DNA from: Streptomyces sp. NBC_00273
Lineage (GTDB): Bacteria > Actinomycetota > Actinomycetes > Streptomycetales > Streptomycetaceae
Length of the DNA: 64,000 bases
NCBI RefSeq assembly: GCF_036178145.1
Contig: NZ_CP108067.1
Coordinates: 3,596,001 to 3,660,000, forward strand
Direction: 5' to 3'
The notes under the pieces: model-generated
What the model was told of the DNA's origin: nothing
Database searches by the model: none
Seen by the model: the letters and a program-made list of their open reading frames with translations, nothing else
In this document: positions 57,248 through 64,000 of the stretch, in pieces
How the letters are laid out: each line of letters begins with the position of its first letter
Numbering within the stretch: position 1 is the first letter of the stretch
Program-made: the position numbers and the translations under genes

Positions 57248-58403
57248 GGCCCGCCGTGCGGGCGCGCTCGACCGCCGGGCCGATGGCCGCGGCCAGGGCC
57301 GCGACGTCCTCCTTGGTGGAGGTGTGGCCGAGGGAGAAGCGCAGGGTGCCGCGGGCCAGCTGCGGGTCGGTGCCGGCGGCCAGCAGGACGTGACTGGGCT
57401 GGGCGACGCCGGCAGTGCAGGCGGAGCCCGTGGAGCACTCGATGCCCTGGGCGTCGAGCAGGAGCAGCAGGGAGTCGCCCTCGCAGCCGGGGAAGCTGAA
57501 GTGGGCATTGGCGGGAAGGCGCTCGGTGGGGTCTCCCCCGAGGACGGCGTCGGGCACGGCCGCACGGACGGCGGCGACCAGCTCGTCGCGCAGGGCGCCG
57601 ATCTCGGTGGCGAACCGCTCGCGCCGTTCGACGGCGAGGACGGCGGCCACGGCGAAGGCGGCGACGGCCGGGACGTCGAGGGTGCCGGAGCGGACGTGCC
57701 GCTCCTGGCCGCCGCCGTGCAGGACGGGTACGGGGCTCTGGTCGCGGCCGAGCAGCAGTGCGCCGATGCCGTAGGGGCCGCCGATCTTGTGGCCGCTGAC
57801 GGTCATGGCGGCGAGACCGCTGTCGGCGAAGTGGACGTCGAGCTGGCCGAGGGCCTGGACGGCGTCGGAGTGCAGCGGGATCCCGGACTCGCGGGCGATG
57901 GCGGCCAGTTCGCGGACCGGCATGACGGTCCCGATCTCGTTGTTGGCCCACATGACGGTGGCCAGGGCCACGTCGTCGGGGTTGCGCTCGACTGCCTCGC
58001 GGAAGGCGTCGGCGTGGACGCGCCCGTAGCGGTCCACGGGCAGGTACTCGACCTGCGCGCCCTCGTGCTCGGCGAGCCAGTGGACGGCGTCGAGCACGGC
58101 GTGGTGCTCGACGGGGCTGGCGATGACCCGGGTCCGGGCGGGGTCGGCGTCGCGCCGGGCCCAGTAGAGGCCCTTGACGGCGAGGTTGTCGGCCTCCGTG
58201 CCGCCGGCGGTGAAGACCACCTCGCTGGGGCGGGCGCCGACCGCCTCGGCGAAGGCCTCGCGGGCCTCCTCCACGGTACGGCGGGCCCGGCGGCCGGCGG
58301 CGTGCAGGGAGGAGGCGTTCCCCGTGGCGGCGAACTGCGCGGTCATCGCCGCGGCGGCCTCCGGCAGCATCGGGGTGGTGGCGGCGTGGTCGAGGTAGGC
58401 CAT
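57240..58403 (-). CDS. Cysteine desulfurase (IscS/NifS-like)
   Basis: 387 aa from ATG 58403. PLP enzyme that moves cysteine sulfur to an active-site Cys persulfide. [14 protein letters not shown] at the N-terminus, [14 protein letters not shown] Lys in [17 protein letters not shown], and the active Cys in [13 protein letters not shown] on a mobile loop of IscS (class I) type. Separated from mnmA by the oppositely oriented amidase; probably the sulfur source for 2-thiouridine synthesis. Confidence 0.93.
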   Translation of the reverse strand: MAYLDHAATTPMLPEAAAAMTAQFAATGNASSLHAAGRRARRTVEEAREAFAEAVGARPSEVVFTAGGTEADNLAVKGLYWARRDADPARTRVIASPVEHHAVLDAVHWLAEHEGAQVEYLPVDRYGRVHADAFREAVERNPDDVALATVMWANNEIGTVMPVRELAAIARESGIPLHSDAVQALGQLDVHFADSGLAAMTVSGHKIGGPYGIGALLLGRDQSPVPVLHGGGQERHVRSGTLDVPAVAAFAVAAVLAVERRERFATEIGALRDELVAAVRAAVPDAVLGGDPTERLPANAHFSFPGCEGDSLLLLLDAQGIECSTGSACTAGVAQPSHVLLAAGTDPQLARGTLRFSLGHTSTKEDVAALAAAIGPAVERARTAGLS

Positions 58404-58557
58404 GATCCCCCGATTCTACGAGTCCACCGGTGGCCGCTTGCGCCGCGGGACCCCGCGATGGCCGGCGGGGCACCCCCGGCGCCGCCGGATCCCCCGGTCC
58501 GGGCCCGGGCCGAGGTCAGGCCGGGGCCGAGCCGGGGAGTCCTGAATCGGGCAGGGG

Positions 58558-59415
58558 TCAGGCCGGGCGCAGGGCGCGGGCCAGTTGGCGGGACTGCGCG
58601 ACCAGGTGGTCCGACGAGTCCCAGACCTCGGCGTCCTCCTCCAGGAAGCCGCCGGCCAGGTTGCGGGTGGTGATGGAGACCCGGAGCGGGCCGGGCGCCG
58701 GGCGACGGCGGACGTGCGTGGTGAGTTCCACCGTCGGGGTCCAGGCCACCAGGCCCAGGTCGAAGGCGGTCGGCGGGAGCGCGTCGACGGCCAGGAGCAT
58801 GGAGAGCGGGTCGGCGTCGCGGCCGTCGGCCAGCTCGAACCAGGCCCGCATCTCGCCCTTGCCGGAGGGCGCGCCGACGGCCCATCCGGCGGTCGCCGGG
58901 TCCAGCCGGAGCCGGAGCCGGTCCACGATGGCGGAGCTGCCGGGGATCGGGGCCGGGCCGGCCTCGGGGCCGATGCAGTCCTCGTAGGCGGGGATGGCGG
59001 GCGGCACGGCGACGGTGCGCACGTCGTCCGGCAGGGCCGCGAGGTCGCCGTAGGAGGCGAGGACGCGGATGCGCTCGATCTCGGCGCCGCTCTCGTCGTA
59101 CTGGAACAGCGAGGCCTGGCCGGTGGAGAGGGTGCGGCCGACGCGGACGACCTGGGTGCGGATCACGGCGGGACCGGGCACGGAGGAGGTCAGGTAGTGC
59201 GCGGAGACGGTGAACGGGTCCGGGTGCGGGAGGGCCGCCGACAGGGCCCGGCCGACCAGGGCCAGCAGGTATCCGCCGTTCACGGCGGCGATGATCGTCC
59301 AGCCGGCGGAGAGTTCCGCGTCGTACACCCCGGGCTCGCCCGCGCGTGCGGTGATGGCGGTGTCGCGGTCGAACTCACTGTCGCCGATGGAGGCCTTGGC
59401 AGCTGCGTGTGACAT
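58558..59415 (-). CDS. Acyl-CoA thioesterase-like protein (double hotdog)
   Basis: 285 aa from ATG 59415. Two hotdog-fold halves: GWTIIAAVNGGYLLALVGRALSAALPHPDPFTVSAHYLTSSVPGPA in the first, and LRVSITTRNLAGGFLEEDAEVWDSSDHLVAQSRQLARAL ending the second, as in the TesB-like actinobacterial thioesterase family. Substrate not predictable. Alone on its strand segment; 47 bases downstream starts a TRIC-type gene's 3' end. Confidence 0.85.
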   Translation of the reverse strand: MSHAAAKASIGDSEFDRDTAITARAGEPGVYDAELSAGWTIIAAVNGGYLLALVGRALSAALPHPDPFTVSAHYLTSSVPGPAVIRTQVVRVGRTLSTGQASLFQYDESGAEIERIRVLASYGDLAALPDDVRTVAVPPAIPAYEDCIGPEAGPAPIPGSSAIVDRLRLRLDPATAGWAVGAPSGKGEMRAWFELADGRDADPLSMLLAVDALPPTAFDLGLVAWTPTVELTTHVRRRPAPGPLRVSITTRNLAGGFLEEDAEVWDSSDHLVAQSRQLARALRPA

Positions 59416-59462
59416 GTAAACGACGGTACACGGGCTTGCTACTAAGCGGTAGCTTTCTTTTG

Positions 59463-60119
59463 TTACGGCTCTTCGGCCACCGACGAGCGCCTGTTCCAGG
59501 CCAGCGGCGCCCGCCAGTGGTAGCGCATGGCGAGGAGGCGCAGGACGAAGGTGGTGACGATCGCGAGGCCGGTGGTGATGCCGTTGAGGGCGTGCATGCT
59601 GATGAAGACGGCGACCATCGAGGCGCCGACCAGCGCGGGGACGGCGTACATCTCGCGGTCGCGCAGCAGCGAGGGCACCTCGTTGACCAGCACGTCGCGC
59701 AGGACGCCGCCGCCGACGGCCGTGGTCACGCCGAGCGCCGCGGAGGCGGTGAGGCCGAGGCCGTACTCGTAGGCCTTGGTCGTACCCGTCACGCAGAACA
59801 GCCCGAGGCCGGCCGCGTCGAAGACGTTGATGGCGCGGTTGATCCGCTGGACCTCGGGGTGGAGGAAGTAGACGATCGCGGCGGCGACCAGCGGGGTCAC
59901 GAAGAAGCTGAGCTCGCCGAAGGCGGCGGGTGGCACGGCGCCGATGACGATGTCCCGGAAGAGACCGCCGCCCAGGGCCGTGACGAGCGCGAGGACGGCG
60001 ATGCCGAAGACGTCGAAGTTCTTGCGGACGGCGAGCAGGGCGCCTGCGGTGGCGAAGACGAAGATGCCGGCGAGATCCAGGGCATGCTGGATCCCGGGCG
60101 GGAAGAGATCGTGGAGCAC
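59463..60119 (-). CDS. Trimeric intracellular cation channel (TRIC/UPF0126) family protein
   Basis: 218 aa from GTG 60119. Seven transmembrane helices in two inverted repeats, each with the GGG-x2-RD signature (LVTALGGGLFRDIVIG near residue 50; TTAVGGGVLRDVLVNEVP near 135). Bacterial members form homotrimeric K+-selective channels in the inner membrane. The C-terminal tail is basic. Spacing to the thioesterase suggests cotranscription. Confidence 0.92.
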   Translation of the reverse strand: MLHDLFPPGIQHALDLAGIFVFATAGALLAVRKNFDVFGIAVLALVTALGGGLFRDIVIGAVPPAAFGELSFFVTPLVAAAIVYFLHPEVQRINRAINVFDAAGLGLFCVTGTTKAYEYGLGLTASAALGVTTAVGGGVLRDVLVNEVPSLLRDREMYAVPALVGASMVAVFISMHALNGITTGLAIVTTFVLRLLAMRYHWRAPLAWNRRSSVAEEP

Positions 60120-60195
60120 CGGGCCATTGTCACCTGCGGCGGGCTCGGCAGAATGCGGGGCTCCGCCGAGTCCGGTGTGCGGTGCGGCGCCGCTG

Positions 60196-60246
60196 CCGGG
60201 GCTCCGCCCCGGACCCCGCGCCTCAAACGCCGGCGGGGCTGAAAGG
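60196..60246 (+). repeat. Dispersed Streptomyces intergenic repeat (copy 2)
   Basis: Carries the same element as at 40.6 kb in reverse orientation: a GGGGCTCCGCCCC hairpin (60198-60210) then GCGCCTCAAACGCCGGCGGGGCTG. It lies upstream of the TRIC gene, just beyond the opp terminator. Such elements are scattered between genes in many Streptomyces genomes; function unknown. Confidence 0.7.
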
Positions 60247-60261
60247 GGGCCGGAGTCGTCC

Positions 60262-60302
60262 GGTGGGGCCGCAACCGCGTCGAAGGCGGTTTCGGCCCCA
60301 CC
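60262..60302 (-). terminator. Terminator of the oligopeptide transporter operon
   Basis: 10-bp outer stem (60262-60271 with 60293-60302), one mismatch, 6-bp inner stem and 7-base loop, starting 6 bases after the last opp gene's stop. Confidence 0.88.
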
Positions 60303-60308
60303 AGGTGG

Positions 60309-61421
60309 TCACTCCGTGACCGTCGCCACCGCGTCCGCCGCGCCCGGCAGGGGCTGGTCGCCCGGTGCCTGGTCGGGCGCGTTCTCCGGGTGGTGGCAGG
60401 CCACCTGGTGGCCCGGCTTCAGCGCCAGCAGCGGCGGCTCCTGCGTCGCGCAGATCTGCGTGGCCTTCCAGCACCGGGTGTGGAAGCGGCAGCCGCTCGG
60501 CGGCGAGATCGGCGACGGGACGTCGCCCTTGAGCAGGATGCGGCCGCTCTTGGCGCCGCGCCGCCTCGGGTCGGGCACCGGCACGGCCGACATCAGGGCC
60601 GTGGTGTACGGGTGCATGGGCGCCCCGTACAGCCCCTTGTTGTCCGCCAGCTCGACGATCTTGCCGAGGTACATCACGGCGATGCGGTCCGAGACGTGCC
60701 GGATGACCGACAGGTCGTGCGCGATGATCACGTAGGTGAGGCCGAGCTCGTCCTGGAGGTCGTCCAGCAGGTTCACCACCTGCGCCTGGATCGACACGTC
60801 CAGCGCCGAGACGGGCTCGTCCGCGACCACCAGCTTCGGCTTCAGCGCCAGGGCCCGCGCGATGCCGATGCGCTGGCGCTGGCCGCCGGAGAACTCGTGC
60901 GGGTAGCGGTTGTAGTGCTCGGGGTTGAGGCCCACGAGCGAGAGCAGTCGCTGGACCTCCGCCTTGAGCCCGCCCTCCGGGTTGACCTTCTGGAGCTTGA
61001 ACGGCGCGCTGACGATGGTGCCCACGGTGTGGCGCGGGTTCAGCGAGCCGTACGGGTCCTGGAAGATCATCTGAACGTCACGGCGCAGCGGGCGCATGCC
61101 CGAGACCCCGAGGTGCGTGATGTCCTTGCCCTCGAACTCGATGGAGCCGCCGGTCGGCTCCAGCAGCCGCGTGATCAGCCGGCCCATGGTCGACTTCCCA
61201 CAGCCGGACTCGCCGACGATGCCGAGGGTCTCCCCGCGCCGGACGTCGAAGTCGAGGCCGTCGACGGCCTTGACCGCGCCCACCTGGCGCCGGATCAGCC
61301 CCTTGGTGATCGGGAAGTGCTTCGCCAGGCCGGTGACCTTGAGCAGGACCTCGGGAGAGTCCGTGGCCTGCGCGGGAATGACCGCCGTTTCCGGCTTCTT
61401 CGTGTCAGGCGTTTCGGTCAC
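60309..61421 (-). CDS. oppF: Oligopeptide/dipeptide ABC transporter ATPase, OppF type
   Basis: 370 aa from GTG 61421; GTGA overlaps the stop of the preceding ATPase gene. Walker [10 protein letters not shown], signature [14 protein letters not shown], Walker [13 protein letters not shown], and the C-terminal oligopeptide-specific Cys region ([17 protein letters not shown]) that in some members holds an iron-sulfur cluster. Drives peptide import with OppD. Confidence 0.92.
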   Translation of the reverse strand: MTETPDTKKPETAVIPAQATDSPEVLLKVTGLAKHFPITKGLIRRQVGAVKAVDGLDFDVRRGETLGIVGESGCGKSTMGRLITRLLEPTGGSIEFEGKDITHLGVSGMRPLRRDVQMIFQDPYGSLNPRHTVGTIVSAPFKLQKVNPEGGLKAEVQRLLSLVGLNPEHYNRYPHEFSGGQRQRIGIARALALKPKLVVADEPVSALDVSIQAQVVNLLDDLQDELGLTYVIIAHDLSVIRHVSDRIAVMYLGKIVELADNKGLYGAPMHPYTTALMSAVPVPDPRRRGAKSGRILLKGDVPSPISPPSGCRFHTRCWKATQICATQEPPLLALKPGHQVACHHPENAPDQAPGDQPLPGAADAVATVTE

Positions 61422-62566
61422 AGCTTCGGCGCAATCTCTTCGGTCCAGATCCGGGTCCGCTCTTCCTGCGACATGTGGCAGGCGGACCAGTGGCGGCTGT
61501 CGTCCTGGGTGAGCTCGGGCCGGACCGTACGCGTCACGTTGCCCTTGGGCACGTCGGCGTACGGGCAGCGCGGGTTGAAGGCGCAGCCGTCGGGGATGTT
61601 GATGAGGCTGGGCGGGGAGCCCTTGACCGGGATGAGGCGCTCGCTCTGCTCCCGGTCGATGCGCGGCATCGAGCCCAGCAGGCCCCAGGTGTAGGGGTGG
61701 CGGGGCTCGTAGAACACCTTCTCGGCGGTGCCCCGCTCGACGCACCGGCCGCCGTACATCACGAGGATCTCGTCGGCCATCTCCGCGACCACGCCGAGGT
61801 CGTGCGTGATCATGATGACGGCGGAGCCGAACTCCTTCTGCAGATCCCGGATCAGGTCCAGGATCTGCGCCTGCACGGTGACGTCCAGCGCCGTGGTCGG
61901 CTCGTCCGCGATCAGCAGGTCGGGGTTGTTGACCAGCGACATCGCGATCATCGCGCGCTGGCGCATGCCGCCGGAGAACTGGTGCGGATAGTCGTCGACG
62001 CGCTTGCCCGGCTCGGGGATGCCCACCCGGTCGAGCATTTCGACGGCCCGCTTGCGCGCCGTCTTCTTGTCGACGTCGTTGTGGACGCGGTACGCCTCCA
62101 CGATCTGGGAGCCGATCGTGTAGTACGGGTGCAGCGCGCTCAGCGGGTCCTGGAAGATCATCGCCATGTCGCGGCCCCGCAGCCGGCGCACTTCCTCGGG
62201 GTCGGCGGAGAGCAGTTCCTTGCCCCCGAGCCAGATCTCGCCCGACATCTCGACCTTGGAGCGGTCGGCGTTGCCCGCCCGGTGCAGGCCCATGACGGCC
62301 AGCGACGTGACCGACTTGCCGGAGCCGGACTCGCCCACGATGCCGAGGGTCCGGCCCTTCTCCAGTTGGAAGGAGAGCCCGTCGACGGACTTCACGAGGC
62401 CGTCGTCGGTGGGGAAGTGGACCTTGAGGTCGCGTACGTCGAGGAAGGCCTCGGAGGGAGGGCCGTCACCCGGTCCCGCCACGAGCGCCGTGGCGGTGGC
62501 GGTGTGCGCGGCACGGTCGGCAGCGGCCGCGCCGGCCTCGCTCCCCTTCGGAGTCGGATCGGTCAC
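61418..62566 (-). CDS. oppD: Oligopeptide/dipeptide ABC transporter ATPase, OppD type
   Basis: 382 aa from GTG 62566, which overlaps the permease stop in GTGA. An Ala/Pro-rich N-terminal extension (about 35 aa) precedes the ATPase: Walker A GESGSGKS, signature [12 protein letters not shown], Walker [13 protein letters not shown], and the C-terminal Cys region [15 protein letters not shown]. Partner of OppF. Confidence 0.92.
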   Translation of the reverse strand: MTDPTPKGSEAGAAAADRAAHTATATALVAGPGDGPPSEAFLDVRDLKVHFPTDDGLVKSVDGLSFQLEKGRTLGIVGESGSGKSVTSLAVMGLHRAGNADRSKVEMSGEIWLGGKELLSADPEEVRRLRGRDMAMIFQDPLSALHPYYTIGSQIVEAYRVHNDVDKKTARKRAVEMLDRVGIPEPGKRVDDYPHQFSGGMRQRAMIAMSLVNNPDLLIADEPTTALDVTVQAQILDLIRDLQKEFGSAVIMITHDLGVVAEMADEILVMYGGRCVERGTAEKVFYEPRHPYTWGLLGSMPRIDREQSERLIPVKGSPPSLINIPDGCAFNPRCPYADVPKGNVTRTVRPELTQDDSRHWSACHMSQEERTRIWTEEIAPKL

Positions 62567-63570
62567 GACAGCCTCACCCTCGGGTCGATGATGGCGTAGA
62601 CGAGGTCCACCACCAGGTTGCACAGCACGATGAAGGCTCCGGCGAAGAGGGTCACCCCGAGGATCTTCGGCAGGTCGTTCACCGCGATGGCGTGGTACGC
62701 GTACTCACCGATGCCGTGGTACGAGAAGACCGTCTCGGTGACGATGGCACCGCCGAGGAGCAGCCCGAAGTCCATGCCGAAGATGGTCACGATCGGGGTC
62801 AGCGCGGAGCGCAGCCCGTGGCGGGTGATGACCACCCGTTCGCGCAGGCCCTTGGCGCGCGCGGTGCGGATGTAGTCCTCGCTCATGGTCTCCAGCATCC
62901 CGGCCCGGGTGAGCCGGGCGTAGAGCGCGGAGTAGAGGAAGGCCAGCGTGCTCCAGGGCAGGACCAGCCCCTGGAACCAGGCGGCCGGATCCTCGGAGAA
63001 GTCCACGTACACGTTGGTGAACACGGGCCAGTTGAAGACGAAGACCGCCAGCGAGAGCGTGCCGGTGAAGAACATCGGCAGCGAGACGCCGGCGAGGGCC
63101 ACGCCCATCGCGAGCCGGTCGAAGAGCGAGCCCGGGCGCAGGGCCGAGACCACGCCCGTGGTCACACCGGTGATCAGCCAGATGACGGCTGCTCCCAGGG
63201 TGAGGGAGGCGGTGATGGGGAGCCGGTTGACGATGTCGGGCCAGACCTCGACGTGGTCCTTGAAGGAGTAGCCGAGGCAGGGGGCGTTGCACTGCGAGGG
63301 GTCGGGGCCGTAGTTGAACTCGCGGCCCACGAAGACGCCCCGCAGGAAGTCCCAGTACTGCGCGTACAGGGGCTGGTCGAAACCGAGGTTCTTCTTGACC
63401 GCGGCGATGGACTCGGGCGAGGGGTTCTTGCCCACGTACTGGGTGGCCAGCGAGTCGGCCGTGCCGCCGGCCAGCCGGGGCAGCAGGAAGAAGATCGCGA
63501 AGGTGATCGCGCTGACAACGAGCAGCAGGAACACCGCGGCGAACAGCCGCCGGACGATGTACACAAACAC
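62563..63570 (-). CDS. oppB: Oligopeptide ABC transporter permease, OppB/DppB type
   Basis: 335 aa from GTG 63570. Six transmembrane helices; MFVYIVRRLFAAVFLLLVVSAITFAIFFLLPR at the start, and the EAA motif region EDYIRTARAKGLRERVVITRHGLRSAL typical of OppB/DppB. An unusual extracytoplasmic insert contains two Cys (CNAPCLGYS). A partner OppC permease is not present between this gene and the ATPases; it may lie beyond the window. Confidence 0.92.
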   Translation of the reverse strand: MFVYIVRRLFAAVFLLLVVSAITFAIFFLLPRLAGGTADSLATQYVGKNPSPESIAAVKKNLGFDQPLYAQYWDFLRGVFVGREFNYGPDPSQCNAPCLGYSFKDHVEVWPDIVNRLPITASLTLGAAVIWLITGVTTGVVSALRPGSLFDRLAMGVALAGVSLPMFFTGTLSLAVFVFNWPVFTNVYVDFSEDPAAWFQGLVLPWSTLAFLYSALYARLTRAGMLETMSEDYIRTARAKGLRERVVITRHGLRSALTPIVTIFGMDFGLLLGGAIVTETVFSYHGIGEYAYHAIAVNDLPKILGVTLFAGAFIVLCNLVVDLVYAIIDPRVRLS

Positions 63571-63722
63571 GGGGGTCGGCTTCGGCGTCCGCCGGTCCGC
63601 CCCGCACCCCGGTCGGGGGCGCGGGACGGACCGGCGCGCGCACTGCTGCCTTCACCTGCCTTCCACGGTTCTGGCAGATCTGGCTGAGAGGGTCGAACTG
63701 CCTGAGGACTTGACGTCCGGGG

Positions 63723-64000
63723 TTACTTCAGGCCGATGTTGAGGTAGTCGTACTGACCGCTCCACGCCGGGTTGGAGACCACGTTGGTGATCTTGGGCGA
63801 GCGGTAGTGCAGCACCTTGAAGTAGGTCAGGGGCACGATGACCGCCTGGTCCATGACCTTCTTGTCGATCTCGCCGTAGACCTTCTCGCGGGCGGCGGAG
63901 TCGGTGTTGGCGATGTTGTCGTTCAGCATCTTGTTGATCTCGGGGTCGTTCAGCTGCGACAGGTTGGTGTTGCCCGTCTTGCTGATCGAGTCACCGTGGA
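63723..64000 (-). CDS. Oligopeptide-binding ABC transporter protein, C-terminal part only
   Basis: The last 91 residues of a family 5 extracellular solute-binding protein; the frame runs off the window edge at 64000. Visible: DPEINKMLNDNIANTDSAAREKVYGEIDKKVMDQAVIVPLTYFKVLHYRSPKITNV, typical of the C-terminal lobe. Ends with TAA at 63723, 152 bases before the permease start. Supplies peptides to the OppBDF transporter. Confidence 0.88.
   Translation of the reverse strand, partial: HGDSISKTGNTNLSQLNDPEINKMLNDNIANTDSAAREKVYGEIDKKVMDQAVIVPLTYFKVLHYRSPKITNVVSNPAWSGQYDYLNIGLK

Overview
The window is chromosomal DNA from a high-GC actinomycete, almost certainly Streptomyces. The evidence is very high third-position GC, many GTG (and some TTG) starts, a BldD/c-di-GMP-type signalling gene set, an IdeR/DmdR iron box, and a gene order (pruA, proline dehydrogenase, serA, ilvC-ilvN-ilvB, gatB-gatA-gatC, ligA, mnmA, cysteine desulfurase, opp genes) that from memory matches the conserved core around SCO5477-SCO5520 of S. 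coelicolor. No tRNA, rRNA, CRISPR array or prophage was seen. One insertion sequence (IS982 family) is present.

Layout. 1-4.3 kb: proline catabolism (pruA, cut by the window edge, and proline dehydrogenase) with a divergent PucR-type regulator. 3.9-7.6 kb: a small membrane gene that looks frameshifted, a lipoprotein gene split by an in-frame TGA, and a TetR/MFS efflux pair with an operator-like palindrome between them. 7.6-13.4 kb: serA and ilvB-ilvN-ilvC; upstream of ilvB lies a 13-residue leader peptide rich in Ile/Leu/Val and a terminator with a T-run, a complete attenuator. 13.4-16.3 kb: a membrane PAS-GGDEF-EAL protein whose GGDEF and I-site are intact but whose EAL domain is degenerate, with a near-consensus BldD box upstream. 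16.5-29.7 kb: accessory enzymes (hydroxyacid dehydrogenase, aldo/keto reductase, sugar dehydrogenase lipoprotein), a large LuxR-type ATPase regulator, an MMPL transporter, three acetyltransferase/cupin/DinB genes and a small secreted cysteine protein.

29.7-33.4 kb: a divergent iron-box-controlled set: siderophore-interacting protein on one side, a penicillin-acylase-like hydrolase translationally coupled to a siderophore-type N-acyltransferase on the other. 33.6-36.8 kb: a membrane Ser/Thr kinase with an extracellular NPCBM-like domain and two little-known genes. 36.9-40.4 kb: gatC-gatA-small membrane gene-gatB, making the Glu/Asp-tRNA amidotransferase. 40.7-42.9 kb: a membrane GGDEF-EAL protein with both catalytic domains intact (RmdB-like). 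43.3-47.2 kb: SDR-MetE-like-ligA operon. 47.3-50.7 kb: small hypotheticals, a GlxA-type regulator and a divergent quinone oxidoreductase.

50.9-55.3 kb: an IS982 element sitting exactly at the stop codon of an XRE-NACHT-membrane protein, which is divergent from a secreted cutinase-like hydrolase. 55.4-58.4 kb: mnmA and a cysteine desulfurase (sulfur donor and acceptor for tRNA 2-thiouridine) flanking a Tat-exported amidase. 58.6-60.1 kb: a thioesterase and a TRIC-like channel. 60.3-64 kb: an oligopeptide ABC transporter (binding protein, permease, two ATPases) whose permease and ATPase genes are joined by GTGA overlaps.

The best leads for new biology are the iron-regulated reductase/acylase/acyltransferase set, the two c-di-GMP proteins of opposite predicted activity, the XRE-NACHT gene with its divergent palindrome, and the non-RD kinase with a sugar-binding-type ectodomain. 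Start codons were chosen from ribosome-binding sites and family N-termini; alternatives are named where the choice is open. Family names rest on recognition from memory and were not searched.
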